Assembly (NCBI RefSeq): GCF_031127835.1
Contig: NZ_JARXHX010000009.1
Span: 62,001 to 126,000, forward strand
DNA from: Pelagicoccus sp. SDUM812002
GTDB lineage: Bacteria; Verrucomicrobiota; Verrucomicrobiia; Opitutales; Opitutaceae
Length of the DNA stretch: 64,000 nucleotides
Direction of reading: 5' to 3'
Shown: in pieces, positions 17,968 through 26,848 of the stretch
How positions within the stretch are numbered: position 1 is the first letter of the stretch
Layout of the letters: every line of letters begins with the position of its first letter
Translations under genes and position numbers: made by a program
Notes under the pieces: generated by a model
Seen by the model: the letters and a program-made list of their open reading frames with translations, nothing else
Database searches by the model: none
Told to the model about the DNA's origin: nothing

Positions 17968-19299
17968 ATGAAAAACCTCCTTAGAAATGTATCTGTATTG
18001 GCCCTGGCGGGAGTGGCCGCTGCATCGGCCTATGCAGCTGACTACGAGAGCTACGAAGCCTTCGCCGAATCCGACGGCTTCGCCCTGTTCACCGTTAATA
18101 ACCTTTGGCTGCTCATCTCTGCGGCTTTGGTTTTCACCATGCACCTTGGGTTCTCCACACTTGAGGTCGGCCTAACTCAGCAAAAGAACACCGTTAATAT
18201 TCTTTTTAAGAATGTGTTCATCCTCTCTGCGGGTGTGCTCACCTACGCCTTCTGGGGCTTTAACGCGATGTATCCAGGTTTTGCGGACGATTCGGCTGGT
18301 ATCTTCGCGATGGGCAGCTGGTTCGGGGCTGATAACGGTGACCTCTCGCTCATGACCGACAATTACGCCGCCTACACCTGGTGGACGGATTTCATTTTCC
18401 AGGCGATGTTCGCGGCAACTGCTGCAACCATCGTATCTGGAGCGGTTGCCGAGCGTATTAAGCTCACCTCATTCATGATTTTCGCAGTAATCCTCGTTGG
18501 ATTCGCATACCCACTCGCCGGTTCTTGGAAGTGGGGCGGAGGCTGGCTCGACGCAATGGGCTTCTACGACTTCGCTGGTTCTTCAATCGTTCACGCATTC
18601 GGTGGCTTCGCCGCACTCGCTTGTGTTCTCATCCTCGGCCCTCGCAAGGGCAAGTACACCAAGGATGGCAAAATCAAGCCAATCCTCGGCCACAGCATGC
18701 CACTCGCAACCATCGGTGTCTTCCTTCTCTTCCTCGGTTGGTTCGGATTCAACGGCGGTTCGGTCCTCTCTGCTGACCCACTACTCGTCTCTTACGTTTT
18801 CGTAACGACTGCTCTCGCAGCTTGTGCCGGGGCAATAGCCTCCATGGCCACCAGTGCCATCGTGCTCAAGAAGCCTGACCTTTCCATGGCTCTTAACGGT
18901 ATCCTTGCAGGTCTCGTTGGTATCACTGCTGGCGCTGACTCGGTTGGCGTTTTCAGCTCCATCATCATCGGTGCGGTTGCAGGTGTGCTTGTTGTATTCG
19001 CCATCCTTTTCTTCGACAAGATCAAGGTCGACGACCCGGTTGGTGCGATCTCCGTCCACGGTATCTGCGGCATGTGGGGAACAATAGCAGTCGGCATTTT
19101 CGGCGACTTCAGCGTCATGACGCAGATCATTGGAACGCTAACCTACGCAATTTTCGCTTTCGTCTTCTCGATTATCGTCTTCGGTGCGATCAAGGCAGTC
19201 ATGGGAGTTCGGGTCTCGGAAGAGGAAGAATTCGAAGGCCTCGACATCGGCGAACACGGTCAGGAAGCCTATCCAGACTTCTCCATCACTTCCCGCTAG
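17968..19299 (+). CDS. amtB: Ammonium transporter
   Basis: A 443-residue Amt/MEP channel that conducts ammonia/ammonium across the inner membrane. A cleavable signal peptide (residues 1-23, ending AASAYA) precedes eleven predicted helices. Family motifs include FNAMYPGF near 98, the twin pore histidines H209 (GSSIVHAFGG) and H364 (ISVHGICGMWGT), and GHSMPLATIGVF near 241. The C-terminal tail is acidic (SEEEEFEGLD) as in channels gated by PII. The gene is followed 88 bp later by glnK, which normally blocks AmtB in nitrogen excess. A sigma-54 promoter precedes it. No Shine-Dalgarno is present (ATAGATCCAC before ATG). Confidence 0.97.
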   Translation: MKNLLRNVSVLALAGVAAASAYAADYESYEAFAESDGFALFTVNNLWLLISAALVFTMHLGFSTLEVGLTQQKNTVNILFKNVFILSAGVLTYAFWGFNAMYPGFADDSAGIFAMGSWFGADNGDLSLMTDNYAAYTWWTDFIFQAMFAATAATIVSGAVAERIKLTSFMIFAVILVGFAYPLAGSWKWGGGWLDAMGFYDFAGSSIVHAFGGFAALACVLILGPRKGKYTKDGKIKPILGHSMPLATIGVFLLFLGWFGFNGGSVLSADPLLVSYVFVTTALAACAGAIASMATSAIVLKKPDLSMALNGILAGLVGITAGADSVGVFSSIIIGAVAGVLVVFAILFFDKIKVDDPVGAISVHGICGMWGTIAVGIFGDFSVMTQIIGTLTYAIFAFVFSIIVFGAIKAVMGVRVSEEEEFEGLDIGEHGQEAYPDFSITSR

Positions 19300-19339
19300 G
19301 GAATGCCTGTAAGGTTAAGAAGGACATTTACTTGCATAA

Positions 19340-19726
<387 letters not shown>

Positions 19727-19756
19727 GCTTAGCCCACAAGGTTAATTCCTTTCTGG

Positions 19757-19790
19757 CCGACCTTCCTAGCGGGAGGGTCGGTCTTTTTTT
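19757..19790 (+). terminator. Rho-independent terminator of amtB-glnK
   Basis: CCGACCTTCC-N4-GGAGGGTCGG (one wobble pair) followed by seven T, 30 bp after the glnK stop codon. Confidence 0.88.
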
Positions 19791-20187
19791 GTTGGGCTCC
19801 AGCGGTTGCGGGTGTGGGCAATATTGGAGGAGCCGGCGTAACATTGACGGCAAATTTGACTAACGGACGACTTGGAAGTCGAACCTCCAAGCTAGGACCG
19901 TTAACCGTGGGATCCGCTTTGCTGGAGTATATCGCAGAATCGTGATCTGCTTTATGAGGACGGGCACCCTTCTATTATAAATTGTCCCGGCATGCGTCGG
20001 TTCGCTTACAGATCAGCGTGACCTTCTCTACGGCCGATTTGGATGGATATTTATCGGCCCTCTACCCAATGGCGCGGCTAGGGGCACTGTTTTCGACGTG
20101 TGCTGTTATGGCTACTCAGTCCTTGAGTAAGCTGTTATCGTGGCGATACGAGTGCTTGGGACCCGAGGATGAGGGGGCTTGCGTCCC
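19791..20187. other. Non-coding stretch between glnK and the next membrane-protein gene
   Basis: About 400 bp. I see no supported gene, tRNA or repeat. Short plus-strand open frames have no coding character. Confidence 0.5.
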
Positions 20188-21015
20188 CTAGGCTGCAATG
20201 CCTTTGATCTTGTTGCGAAGGACCCTCACGTCTCTAGGAATCTCGAGACCGGCGTTGGCTTCAAGCGCCTCAAGTAGGAAAATGTTAGCACGCAGGCGCT
20301 CGCATTCGTGGCTTTGGTCGGCGATACGTGTTCTACGAATCGCTTCACCCGCACGCACTGCGAGGTTGAGCGCTATTTGCTGCTCGCGAGTCAAGGGAGA
20401 GGCGCTTACGACGAGCTCTTCGGCCTCGGCTACAAGGCTCTTGTAGAGAGTCCCCAGGTGTTCGATCAGTTCCTCGCCGCCCAGTTTATCTTGTTCAGGA
20501 GAGTAATAGGCGATCGCTTTTTTGAAAGTGTTGGGATGGATCGCTGAGACGTATTGCACAGTATTAACGTGCTGGATGAAGCGGAAGATCCTTAGTGAGT
20601 TGGGCAGCTCGGCCAGCATTAGGACCATGTACAGCAGGTAAAACACAGTGAGCATCAGCTTGGCGCCGATGAGGGCGGATACGGCCAGTAGGACCATGTT
20701 CAGGAACAGCCCAGTGAAAAGAACGATGATCGCCAGTACGCAGCGGTCGAATTGGCGGGCGAATGGTACGGGGAAGGGCTTGAGGATCTTCAGGTCGTAA
20801 TAGCGAGCTGGGACGTCCCCGTATACGATCCCCAGCAAGTAGAGGATAAGCGGAATGAAGAGCATTGGCCACAGCCAACCACCTGCTTCGTTGATGCCGC
20901 CTCGGTAGTACTCGAAGAGAGTTCCGCCGAAGAGCAGCGCAACCGCGAGTAGCATCGCCTTTTTCCAAGGCGTTATGGGGATCGGGTCCGGTTTTAATTC
21001 GGCGTCAGCAGGCAT
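20188..21015 (-). CDS. Hypothetical integral membrane protein
   Basis: A 275-residue protein not assigned to a family. There is a short Pro/Asp-rich N-terminus, then four hydrophobic segments (about 18-36, 46-65, 92-112, 115-135) that place the N-terminal half in the inner membrane. From about 140 to the end it is soluble and mostly helical, with Glu/Leu-rich stretches (GGEELIEHLGTLYKSLVAEA; CERLRANIFLLEALEANAGL) and a basic C-terminus. The cytoplasmic part may mediate oligomerisation or partner binding (inference). It reads away from tRNA-Val, which lies just upstream on the same strand, and no operon partner follows. Confidence 0.75.
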   Translation of the reverse strand: MPADAELKPDPIPITPWKKAMLLAVALLFGGTLFEYYRGGINEAGGWLWPMLFIPLILYLLGIVYGDVPARYYDLKILKPFPVPFARQFDRCVLAIIVLFTGLFLNMVLLAVSALIGAKLMLTVFYLLYMVLMLAELPNSLRIFRFIQHVNTVQYVSAIHPNTFKKAIAYYSPEQDKLGGEELIEHLGTLYKSLVAEAEELVVSASPLTREQQIALNLAVRAGEAIRRTRIADQSHECERLRANIFLLEALEANAGLEIPRDVRVLRNKIKGIAA

Positions 21016-21145
21016 GATAAGGAGGCGAATACCCCATTTGCATGGTCGAACCGGTCCCGTGTTTCAAGTAGAACTTAGAAGAAGTATCGTCTCGTCTTAC
21101 AACACGATTGCCAGAGGCGATTTTCGTTTTTCGCTTGGCGAAAAA

Positions 21146-21222
<77 letters not shown>

Positions 21223-21363
21223 AATGGGAAAGGCCGCAAATAAGAATCTGCCAAAGCACCTTGGCAAGGCAAAATTTAAGAAAATCGAGTTCAGGGAAAC
21301 ATGCTCCTTGCATGACCCGAACCCCTCGGCTAAGAAGTCGCCCTTTTTTAAACCTGATCTCTC

Positions 21364-21834
21364 ATGCGACACACCATTTCCGTCCTCGTAGAAAACAAAT
21401 TCGGCGTACTCGCGCGTATCGCTGGCCTCTTCAGCGGCCGCGGATTTAACATCGACACTCTCAACGTGGCACCGACCCACGATTCCGAGTTGTCGCGCGT
21501 GACCGCTGTAGTCCGAGGCGACGATGCGGTGCTCGACCAAATCACAAAGCAGCTTAAGAAGCTTATCAATGTTGTAGAGGTGCACGACTTCAAGACAGGA
21601 CAAGCTGTTTCCCGTGAACTCGTCATGGTCAAGATCAAGACCTCTTCGGGCAATCGCGCAGAGATCATTCAGATTTGCGATCTCTTCCGCGCCAAGATCA
21701 TCAGTGTGACGCATTCCGATGTGGTCGCAGAAATCACGGGTGATGAGGGCAAGATCGAAGCGTTTCTCAACCTCATAGAGTCATTTGGCATCATCGAGCT
21801 TGGCCGTACTGGCAATCTCGCGATGGAGCGCTAG
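21364..21834 (+). CDS. ilvH: Acetolactate synthase, small (regulatory) subunit
   Basis: The 156-residue regulatory subunit of acetohydroxyacid synthase, which confers valine feedback inhibition on the catalytic subunit in branched-chain amino acid synthesis. An N-terminal ACT domain covers about 1-75 (MRHTISVLVENKFGVLARIAGLF is the family start; GRGFNIDTLNV follows). The C-terminal domain carries ELVMVKIKT near 85 and IIELGRTGNLAMER at the end. No ilvB or ilvI catalytic gene is adjacent, which is unusual because the two subunits are commonly paired. It leads a same-strand cluster with hemC 21 bp downstream. Confidence 0.95.
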   Translation: MRHTISVLVENKFGVLARIAGLFSGRGFNIDTLNVAPTHDSELSRVTAVVRGDDAVLDQITKQLKKLINVVEVHDFKTGQAVSRELVMVKIKTSSGNRAEIIQICDLFRAKIISVTHSDVVAEITGDEGKIEAFLNLIESFGIIELGRTGNLAMER

Positions 21835-21855
21835 ATTCCGAATCTGCTTTCCGAG

Positions 21856-22731
21856 ATGATCAAACCCGCCAGGGAATTCGTCATCGCCACGCGCAAGAGC
21901 CCGTTGGCCATGGCCCAAACGCATCTAGCGAAAGAGCTCTTTGAGCGTGGAATGCCAGAAGCGATCTTCCGTATCGAAAAAATGGTGACGACTGGCGACA
22001 AGCGTCAAGAGTGGTCCCTCGAGAAAGCAGGGGGGAAGGGACTCTTTACCAAGGAACTGGAAGACGCTCTGCTAGAGGGGCGTGCGGATTTCGCTGTTCA
22101 TAGCGCGAAAGATCTGCCTTCCGAAATGCCAGGTGGTCTCTCCCTTGCCGGTTTCTTGCCTCGTCAAACCTGCGAGGATGTTTTGATTCTGCGTGAGGGT
22201 GTCGAGATTCCTCGATTGATTGCTACAGGAAGTCCTCGGCGCCGCATTCAACTTCGATACCTTTTCCCGAAGGCTGAATTTACGGAAATTCGGGGCAACG
22301 TCGACACACGACTCAACAAAATCGCTCGAGGAGATGCTGATGCCACGGTGCTTGCGTCGGCTGGTTTGAATCGCCTCGGAATCGAATCATGGGAGGGTGT
22401 AACATTCCGTAAGCTGACCCTCGACGAGTGTGTTCCAGCGGTTGGTCAGGCAGCAGTGGCGATCCAATGTCGTGCCGAAGACGTGGATACTTTTGCGTCG
22501 TATTTGGATTTGGAGACGGCAATTGCGGTCAACCTAGAAAGAGCGTTTCTCCGAGAGCTGGGAGGAGGGTGCCAAGTCGCATTTGCGGTTAACTATGTTG
22601 CCGGAAAGCTCCGTATTTATCATAAGCAGTGTGGCAAGGAACTACGCGACCTGCCTGAGGAGTATGTGGCAACTCATTACCATAAGATCGCTACGAAGCT
22701 GATAGAGCAGCTCGAACTCAAAGATGCCTAA
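21856..22731 (+). CDS. hemC: Porphobilinogen deaminase (hydroxymethylbilane synthase)
   Basis: HemC polymerises four porphobilinogens into hydroxymethylbilane in the cytoplasm. The product is 291 residues: IATRKSPLAMAQTHL at the N-terminus, DFAVHSAKDLPSE with the catalytic Asp near 78, TGSPRRRIQLRYLFP near 117-131, and RGNVDTRLNKI near 143. The dipyrromethane cofactor attaches to Cys239 in GGGCQVAFAV. The C-terminal domain is slightly short. The end overlaps the start of cobA/hemD by 8 bp, indicating translational coupling of consecutive tetrapyrrole steps. Confidence 0.96.
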   Translation: MIKPAREFVIATRKSPLAMAQTHLAKELFERGMPEAIFRIEKMVTTGDKRQEWSLEKAGGKGLFTKELEDALLEGRADFAVHSAKDLPSEMPGGLSLAGFLPRQTCEDVLILREGVEIPRLIATGSPRRRIQLRYLFPKAEFTEIRGNVDTRLNKIARGDADATVLASAGLNRLGIESWEGVTFRKLTLDECVPAVGQAAVAIQCRAEDVDTFASYLDLETAIAVNLERAFLRELGGGCQVAFAVNYVAGKLRIYHKQCGKELRDLPEEYVATHYHKIATKLIEQLELKDA

Positions 22732-24247
22732 CGGAATCGTGTACCTCGTCGGAGCGGGACCCGGTAATCCGGAGCTCCTCACCGTGCGAGCCAAGCAATT
22801 GATCGAGACTGCTGAAGTCTTGGTCTATGATTACCTTGTTCATCCCGCGTTCACTTACTTGCTACCCGAGGGTTGTGAGCAGATTTGCGTCGGAAAGCGC
22901 AAAGGGTTCCACTCTAAAAAACAGGAGGAGATTCAGGAAATCTTGCTTGCGAAAGCGGGAGAAGGAAAGCGGGTTGTTCGTCTCAAGGGTGGAGATCCGT
23001 TTGTGTTTGGCAGAGGCGGTGAAGAAGCGATGGCTCTGGCTGAAGCGGGTATTCCATTCGAAGTGGTGCCGGGCATCACCTCCGCGATGGGTGCCTCCGC
23101 ATTCAGCGGAATCCCGCTTACCAATCGCAACACAAATGCGACTCTGGTCTTCGTGACGGGCCACGAAGATCCTGAAAAAATGGATACGACGGTCGATTGG
23201 GAAAGCCTGCCTAAGAAGAACGCGACGATTTGTATCTATATGGGAGTTGCCAATATCCAGCGGATATCCGATCGCCTGGTGGCGGGCGGTTTTTCCGAAG
23301 ACACCGCAGTTGCCTGCGTAGAGTGGGCGACCATGGGACACCAGCGTATTTGTCGCGGGAAGCTGAGTACTATTTCAGAGACGGTCAAGGCGTTTGGCCT
23401 GAAGGCTCCGGCCATAATTATTGTAGGAGAAACTGCTGCTATGAGTGAAGATTTGTCATGGTTTGAAAAGAAACCGCTGCAAGGGCGAAAGCTTGTGGTA
23501 ACGCGTAGCCAAGGGCAAGCCAGCGAGCTGAGTTCGATGCTAGAGAAGCTAGGCGCGGAAGTGATCGGCCTACCGTTGATAACGATCTCGGGCAACGTGA
23601 ATCCTCAGGCCGCAGAGGACGTGTTTTCCGAAATTGCTTCTTACGACTGGCTGGTCTTCTCCAGCCCCAATGGGGTTCGCTACTTCTTCCAGGCGTTCTT
23701 TAAGAAGTTCGAAGACATTCGTTCACTCGGATTCTTACGCATCGCGGCGGTCGGGAAGTCGACCGCCAAGGAGATAAAAAAGTACTTTGTCTCCACAGAT
23801 CTGATACCTGAGCAAGCGAATGCGGAAAGCCTCGCGGACGCGTTGGTGGCGACCGATAGCCTCGACAGCGCGAAAGTGTTGGTGGCGGCGGGGAACCTCG
23901 GTCGCGACGTTCTGCTCGACAAGCTGGAAGAGGCGCGAGCCATCGTTGATCGATTTGAGGTTTATAAAACCGAGCAGACGGACCTTAGGGAAAACCCAGC
24001 GGTAAAGATGTTCCGCGAACAGGGTGCCGACGGTATTCTTTTCACAAGCTCTTCCGGCGTCCGCTCCTTTATCGATCAAGCGAAGCACCTGCAGCTAAGC
24101 GGCGACGCCCTGCGTCCCAAGACGATCAGCATTGGCCCGATCACTTCAGCAACCATGAAACAAATCGGCATGCCGGTGGATCTAGAGGCGAAGGAGGCGA
24201 GCTTAGAGAGTCTGGTCGAAGCGGTGGTCAAGCGTTTTGGCAAATAG
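22724..24247 (+). CDS. cobA: Uroporphyrinogen-III C-methyltransferase / uroporphyrinogen-III synthase fusion
   Basis: A 507-residue bifunctional enzyme. The N-terminal SUMT domain (about 1-240) carries VYLVGAGPGNPELLTVRA, LKGGDPFVFGRGGEE near 83, VVPGITSAMGASAFSGIPLT near 111, and TLVFVTGHE. It methylates uroporphyrinogen III to precorrin-2. The C-terminal HemD domain (about 250-507; GRKLVVTRSQGQASELSSML, VFSSPNGVRYFF near 312, LFTSSSGVRSF near 435) cyclises hydroxymethylbilane to uroporphyrinogen III. The fusion order CobA-HemD is known in Firmicutes and several other phyla. With HemC it forms a three-step block serving haem, sirohaem or cobalamin. The start lies inside the hemC coding region. 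Confidence 0.95.
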   Translation: MPNGIVYLVGAGPGNPELLTVRAKQLIETAEVLVYDYLVHPAFTYLLPEGCEQICVGKRKGFHSKKQEEIQEILLAKAGEGKRVVRLKGGDPFVFGRGGEEAMALAEAGIPFEVVPGITSAMGASAFSGIPLTNRNTNATLVFVTGHEDPEKMDTTVDWESLPKKNATICIYMGVANIQRISDRLVAGGFSEDTAVACVEWATMGHQRICRGKLSTISETVKAFGLKAPAIIIVGETAAMSEDLSWFEKKPLQGRKLVVTRSQGQASELSSMLEKLGAEVIGLPLITISGNVNPQAAEDVFSEIASYDWLVFSSPNGVRYFFQAFFKKFEDIRSLGFLRIAAVGKSTAKEIKKYFVSTDLIPEQANAESLADALVATDSLDSAKVLVAAGNLGRDVLLDKLEEARAIVDRFEVYKTEQTDLRENPAVKMFREQGADGILFTSSSGVRSFIDQAKHLQLSGDALRPKTISIGPITSATMKQIGMPVDLEAKEASLESLVEAVVKRFGK

Positions 24248-24288
24248 TGTAGCGTGATGCCGTTTTCTAAGAGAATAAATTTATTGTA

Positions 24289-25386
24289 ATGAAGGTTCCT
24301 TTTATCGATCTGAAGCGTGCCCACGAGCCGCTCAAAGAAGAGTTGCTCGCCGCGTTTGCGAATACGTTAAATCACGGTGGGTTTTGCCTTGGTCCCGACG
24401 TTGATACCTTTGAGCAGGGGTTCGCGGAGGTTCAGGGCGTGGCAGGTTGCGTTGGAGTCGGTAGTGGAACGGAAGCGCTGCACTTGATCGCCCTCGCTAT
24501 GGGGATTGGCCCAGGAGACGAGGTCATCGTTCCGGCTTTCACTTTTATTGCCTCCGCTTGGTTTGCCCAATACGTGGGCGCGAAGGTCGTCTTTGCAGAT
24601 ATCGACCCAAAGACCTTCACGATCGACCCCAATGGTATCGAGGATTTGATTACCGAAAAGACGAAGGCGATCGTAGTGACTCACTTGTTTGGGCAGGCGG
24701 CTGACATGGAGCCAATCGTCTCCATCGCCTCCGAGCATGGCATCAAGGTCGTGGAAGACGCGGCCCAAGCCCACCTCGCCCAGTACCGCGGCCGCACGGT
24801 GGGTGACATCGGCGATGCCGGTGCGTTTTCTTTCTATCCGACCAAAAATCTAGGTGCCTTGGGCGAAGGGGGAGCAGTGACCTCGCGTGACGCGGACTTG
24901 CTTGAGAAGATCAAGGTCCTGCGAGCCCATGGTTCGAAAGAACGCTATCTCAACCACTTTGTTGGATACAACAATCGACTGGAGGGATTGCAGGCTGCCT
25001 CCTTGAACGTGAAGTTGCCGCACCTTCGTGGAAAGACCGTACGTCGCCAAAAGATCGCTCGCTGCTACCTCGGCGGAATAGACAACCCGTCCATCTCCCT
25101 CCCCGTCCCAGCTCGCTATGGCGAATCGGTGTACCACATGTTCACCATCCAGCATGCTGAACGGGATCGATTGAAGGCGTATTTGGCGGATGAAGGAATC
25201 GGCAGCGACATCGTTTATCCTTACCCTCTACACCTGCAGCCCTGCTTCAATTTCCTTGGCTACAAGGAGGGGGATTTCCCGGTGGCTGAAACCTTGGCGA
25301 AGAATTGCTTAAGTCTTCCAATCGTCCCTGAGCTGACGGACGAGGAGGTGAATTACGTTATCGAAAAGCTGAACGCTTTCGAGTAA
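24289..25386 (+). CDS. DegT/DnrJ/EryC1/StrS-family aminotransferase (sugar aminotransferase)
   Basis: A 365-residue PLP enzyme of the DegT/StrS family that aminates keto-sugar nucleotides for cell-surface polysaccharides. Motifs are VPFIDLKR at the N-terminus, GVGSGTEALHLIALA near 56 (PLP phosphate loop), VPAFTFIASAWFAQYVGA near 81, VVEDAAQAH near 154 (pyridine-binding Asp), and GAFSFYPTKNLGALGEGGAV with Schiff-base Lys186. FVGYNNRLEGLQAA near 224 completes the fold. The likely product is an amino-sugar nucleotide. It sits between cobA/hemD and trpF, an odd mixed-pathway neighbourhood, and no other polysaccharide gene is close. Confidence 0.92.
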   Translation: MKVPFIDLKRAHEPLKEELLAAFANTLNHGGFCLGPDVDTFEQGFAEVQGVAGCVGVGSGTEALHLIALAMGIGPGDEVIVPAFTFIASAWFAQYVGAKVVFADIDPKTFTIDPNGIEDLITEKTKAIVVTHLFGQAADMEPIVSIASEHGIKVVEDAAQAHLAQYRGRTVGDIGDAGAFSFYPTKNLGALGEGGAVTSRDADLLEKIKVLRAHGSKERYLNHFVGYNNRLEGLQAASLNVKLPHLRGKTVRRQKIARCYLGGIDNPSISLPVPARYGESVYHMFTIQHAERDRLKAYLADEGIGSDIVYPYPLHLQPCFNFLGYKEGDFPVAETLAKNCLSLPIVPELTDEEVNYVIEKLNAFE

Positions 25387-25395
25387 AGTGAGCGG

Positions 25396-26058
25396 ATGAT
25401 TAATGGAATCCAGTTCAAGGTGTGCGGGCTAACTCGAGCCCGGGACGCCCAGGCCGCTGCTGAGGCGGGTGCGGACTACCTAGGGTTCATCTTCTATCCT
25501 AAATCTCCCCGCCGTATTCGCCTCCAACGTTACCGAGACATTTTGCCTCGCCTTCCAGATGTGCCCAAGGTAGCGGTCACGGTAGCTCCAGATTTGTACA
25601 CTTTGGCCCAATTGGAGGGAGCAGGTTTCGACTATTTCCAGATTCACTTTCCGATCGGTTTGGCGGAGGAAGTACCGGCCTGGTCGAAATTGGTGGGAAA
25701 GGACCGGCTCTGGTTAGCTCCGAAGATCCCGCCCGGCGTCTCTCTCGACGCGGAACTGATGGGCCACGCGAACGGTTTTCTTTGGGATGCTTTCAAAAAA
25801 GATGGGAGCACCTACGGCGGCACGGGATCGCAGAGCGATTGGCAGGCGTTCAAGGAAACGAGGGAACGCTATCCGGAGAAACAGTGGATTTTGGCAGGTG
25901 GAATTTCTCCCGAAAACGCAGGCGAAGCCTTGTCTGCGACCGGCGCGAACTGCCTAGATTTCAACAGCTCCCTCGAAATAGAGCCCGGGTTGAAGGATCT
26001 TGAACGAATTTCTCAGGTCAGAGTCTCTCTAAAGGAAGCAACAGAGTGCCGCTCCTAG
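25396..26058 (+). CDS. trpF: Phosphoribosylanthranilate isomerase
   Basis: TrpF performs the Amadori rearrangement of phosphoribosylanthranilate to CdRP in tryptophan synthesis. The 220-residue TIM barrel has FKVCGLTRARDAQAAAEAGA with the catalytic base Cys9, GFIFYPKSPRRI, the acid region FLWDAFKKDGSTYGGTGSQ near 129-147, and the phosphate-binding WILAGGISPENAGEAL near 166. Some motifs deviate: IHFPIG replaces the usual LHG, and NSSLE replaces SSGVE near the C-terminus, so it is a divergent member. It begins 9 bp after the DegT gene. trpB is elsewhere in the window, and no other trp gene is nearby. Confidence 0.88.
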   Translation: MINGIQFKVCGLTRARDAQAAAEAGADYLGFIFYPKSPRRIRLQRYRDILPRLPDVPKVAVTVAPDLYTLAQLEGAGFDYFQIHFPIGLAEEVPAWSKLVGKDRLWLAPKIPPGVSLDAELMGHANGFLWDAFKKDGSTYGGTGSQSDWQAFKETRERYPEKQWILAGGISPENAGEALSATGANCLDFNSSLEIEPGLKDLERISQVRVSLKEATECRS

Positions 26059-26125
26059 TTTTTTATTGGAGTTTTTACCCTTAGGCTTCTTATATAGACA
26101 CACTAATCTCTGCCCCAGACGTCTC

Positions 26126-26728
26126 ATGCCTAAAACATTGCGCCTCAATTCCATATTTTTCGCCTCACTCGTTTCATCCGTATCTTTGTTCGCCCAAGAT
26201 GCAGAGGAGGTATCACCGCTTGTTGAATCGGAAACCAAGGCTGAACCAGAGGCTCCCCCTGCGGAAACGGCCTCCGTCGGTACGAAGTCCTTCGATGCCG
26301 ATACTGTGAATGAACTTTTTCAAACCTATAAGGCTGAGAACCAGAAGGTTGCAGAAGAGTTAGCTCCTCACATGAACTTCGACAACCTTGAGGTTATCGA
26401 GCTGGGTCCCGTTAATGCTCAAGCCTATGAAGTTCGTAACCTCGACCTTCTCATCGACCGGCTCGACCCTCAACCGCGTCGCAAATTGGCTCGGCTTGCG
26501 GAGCTTGATCCTGTTGCTGCGGCGAACATTCAAGTTACTGCCCGTTCAGAGGCACGTTTTTTCGCGGGTGAAAATGACCACGTTGGAGATATGAACGCTG
26601 GATCGACCGCGAACGTCGACTTCCGAAAAGTTGGGTCGGCCTTGAGCGATGCTCTCAAGAAGGCGAAGGATTCCATGCGAGAGAAGAAAGCGACCGACGA
26701 CCAAGCCGAGCTCCCGACTGGCGAGTGA
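26126..26728 (+). CDS. Secreted hypothetical protein
   Basis: A 200-residue protein not assigned to a family. A signal peptide spans residues 1-23 (LNSIFFASLVSSVSLFAQ). An acidic Pro/Glu stretch follows (EESEN-like composition, about 25-50). The body is mainly helical (VNELFQTYKAENQKVAEELA; LDLLIDRLDPQPRRKLARLA), with a charged C-terminus. The ATG at 26126 was chosen because it gives a clean signal peptide; a TTG 60 bp upstream does not. It is probably exported to the periplasm. It follows trpF by 67 bp and is closed by a strong terminator. Confidence 0.7.
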   Translation: MPKTLRLNSIFFASLVSSVSLFAQDAEEVSPLVESETKAEPEAPPAETASVGTKSFDADTVNELFQTYKAENQKVAEELAPHMNFDNLEVIELGPVNAQAYEVRNLDLLIDRLDPQPRRKLARLAELDPVAAANIQVTARSEARFFAGENDHVGDMNAGSTANVDFRKVGSALSDALKKAKDSMREKKATDDQAELPTGE

Positions 26729-26758
26729 GTGGAAGCGGCTCGAGTATCAAATTTCAGA

Positions 26759-26792
26759 AAGGGCGACTTCCTAACGGGATCGCCCTTTTTTG
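26759..26792 (+). terminator. Rho-independent terminator
   Basis: AAGGGCGA-N13-TCGCCCTT followed by T-rich sequence, about 30 bp after the stop of the secreted-protein gene. Confidence 0.88.
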
Positions 26793-26848
26793 CTGTCGTG
26801 GCGCAGTGCCTGAGAAGCCGTGCTACCGTTTGAGGGTACCCCTGTGGA

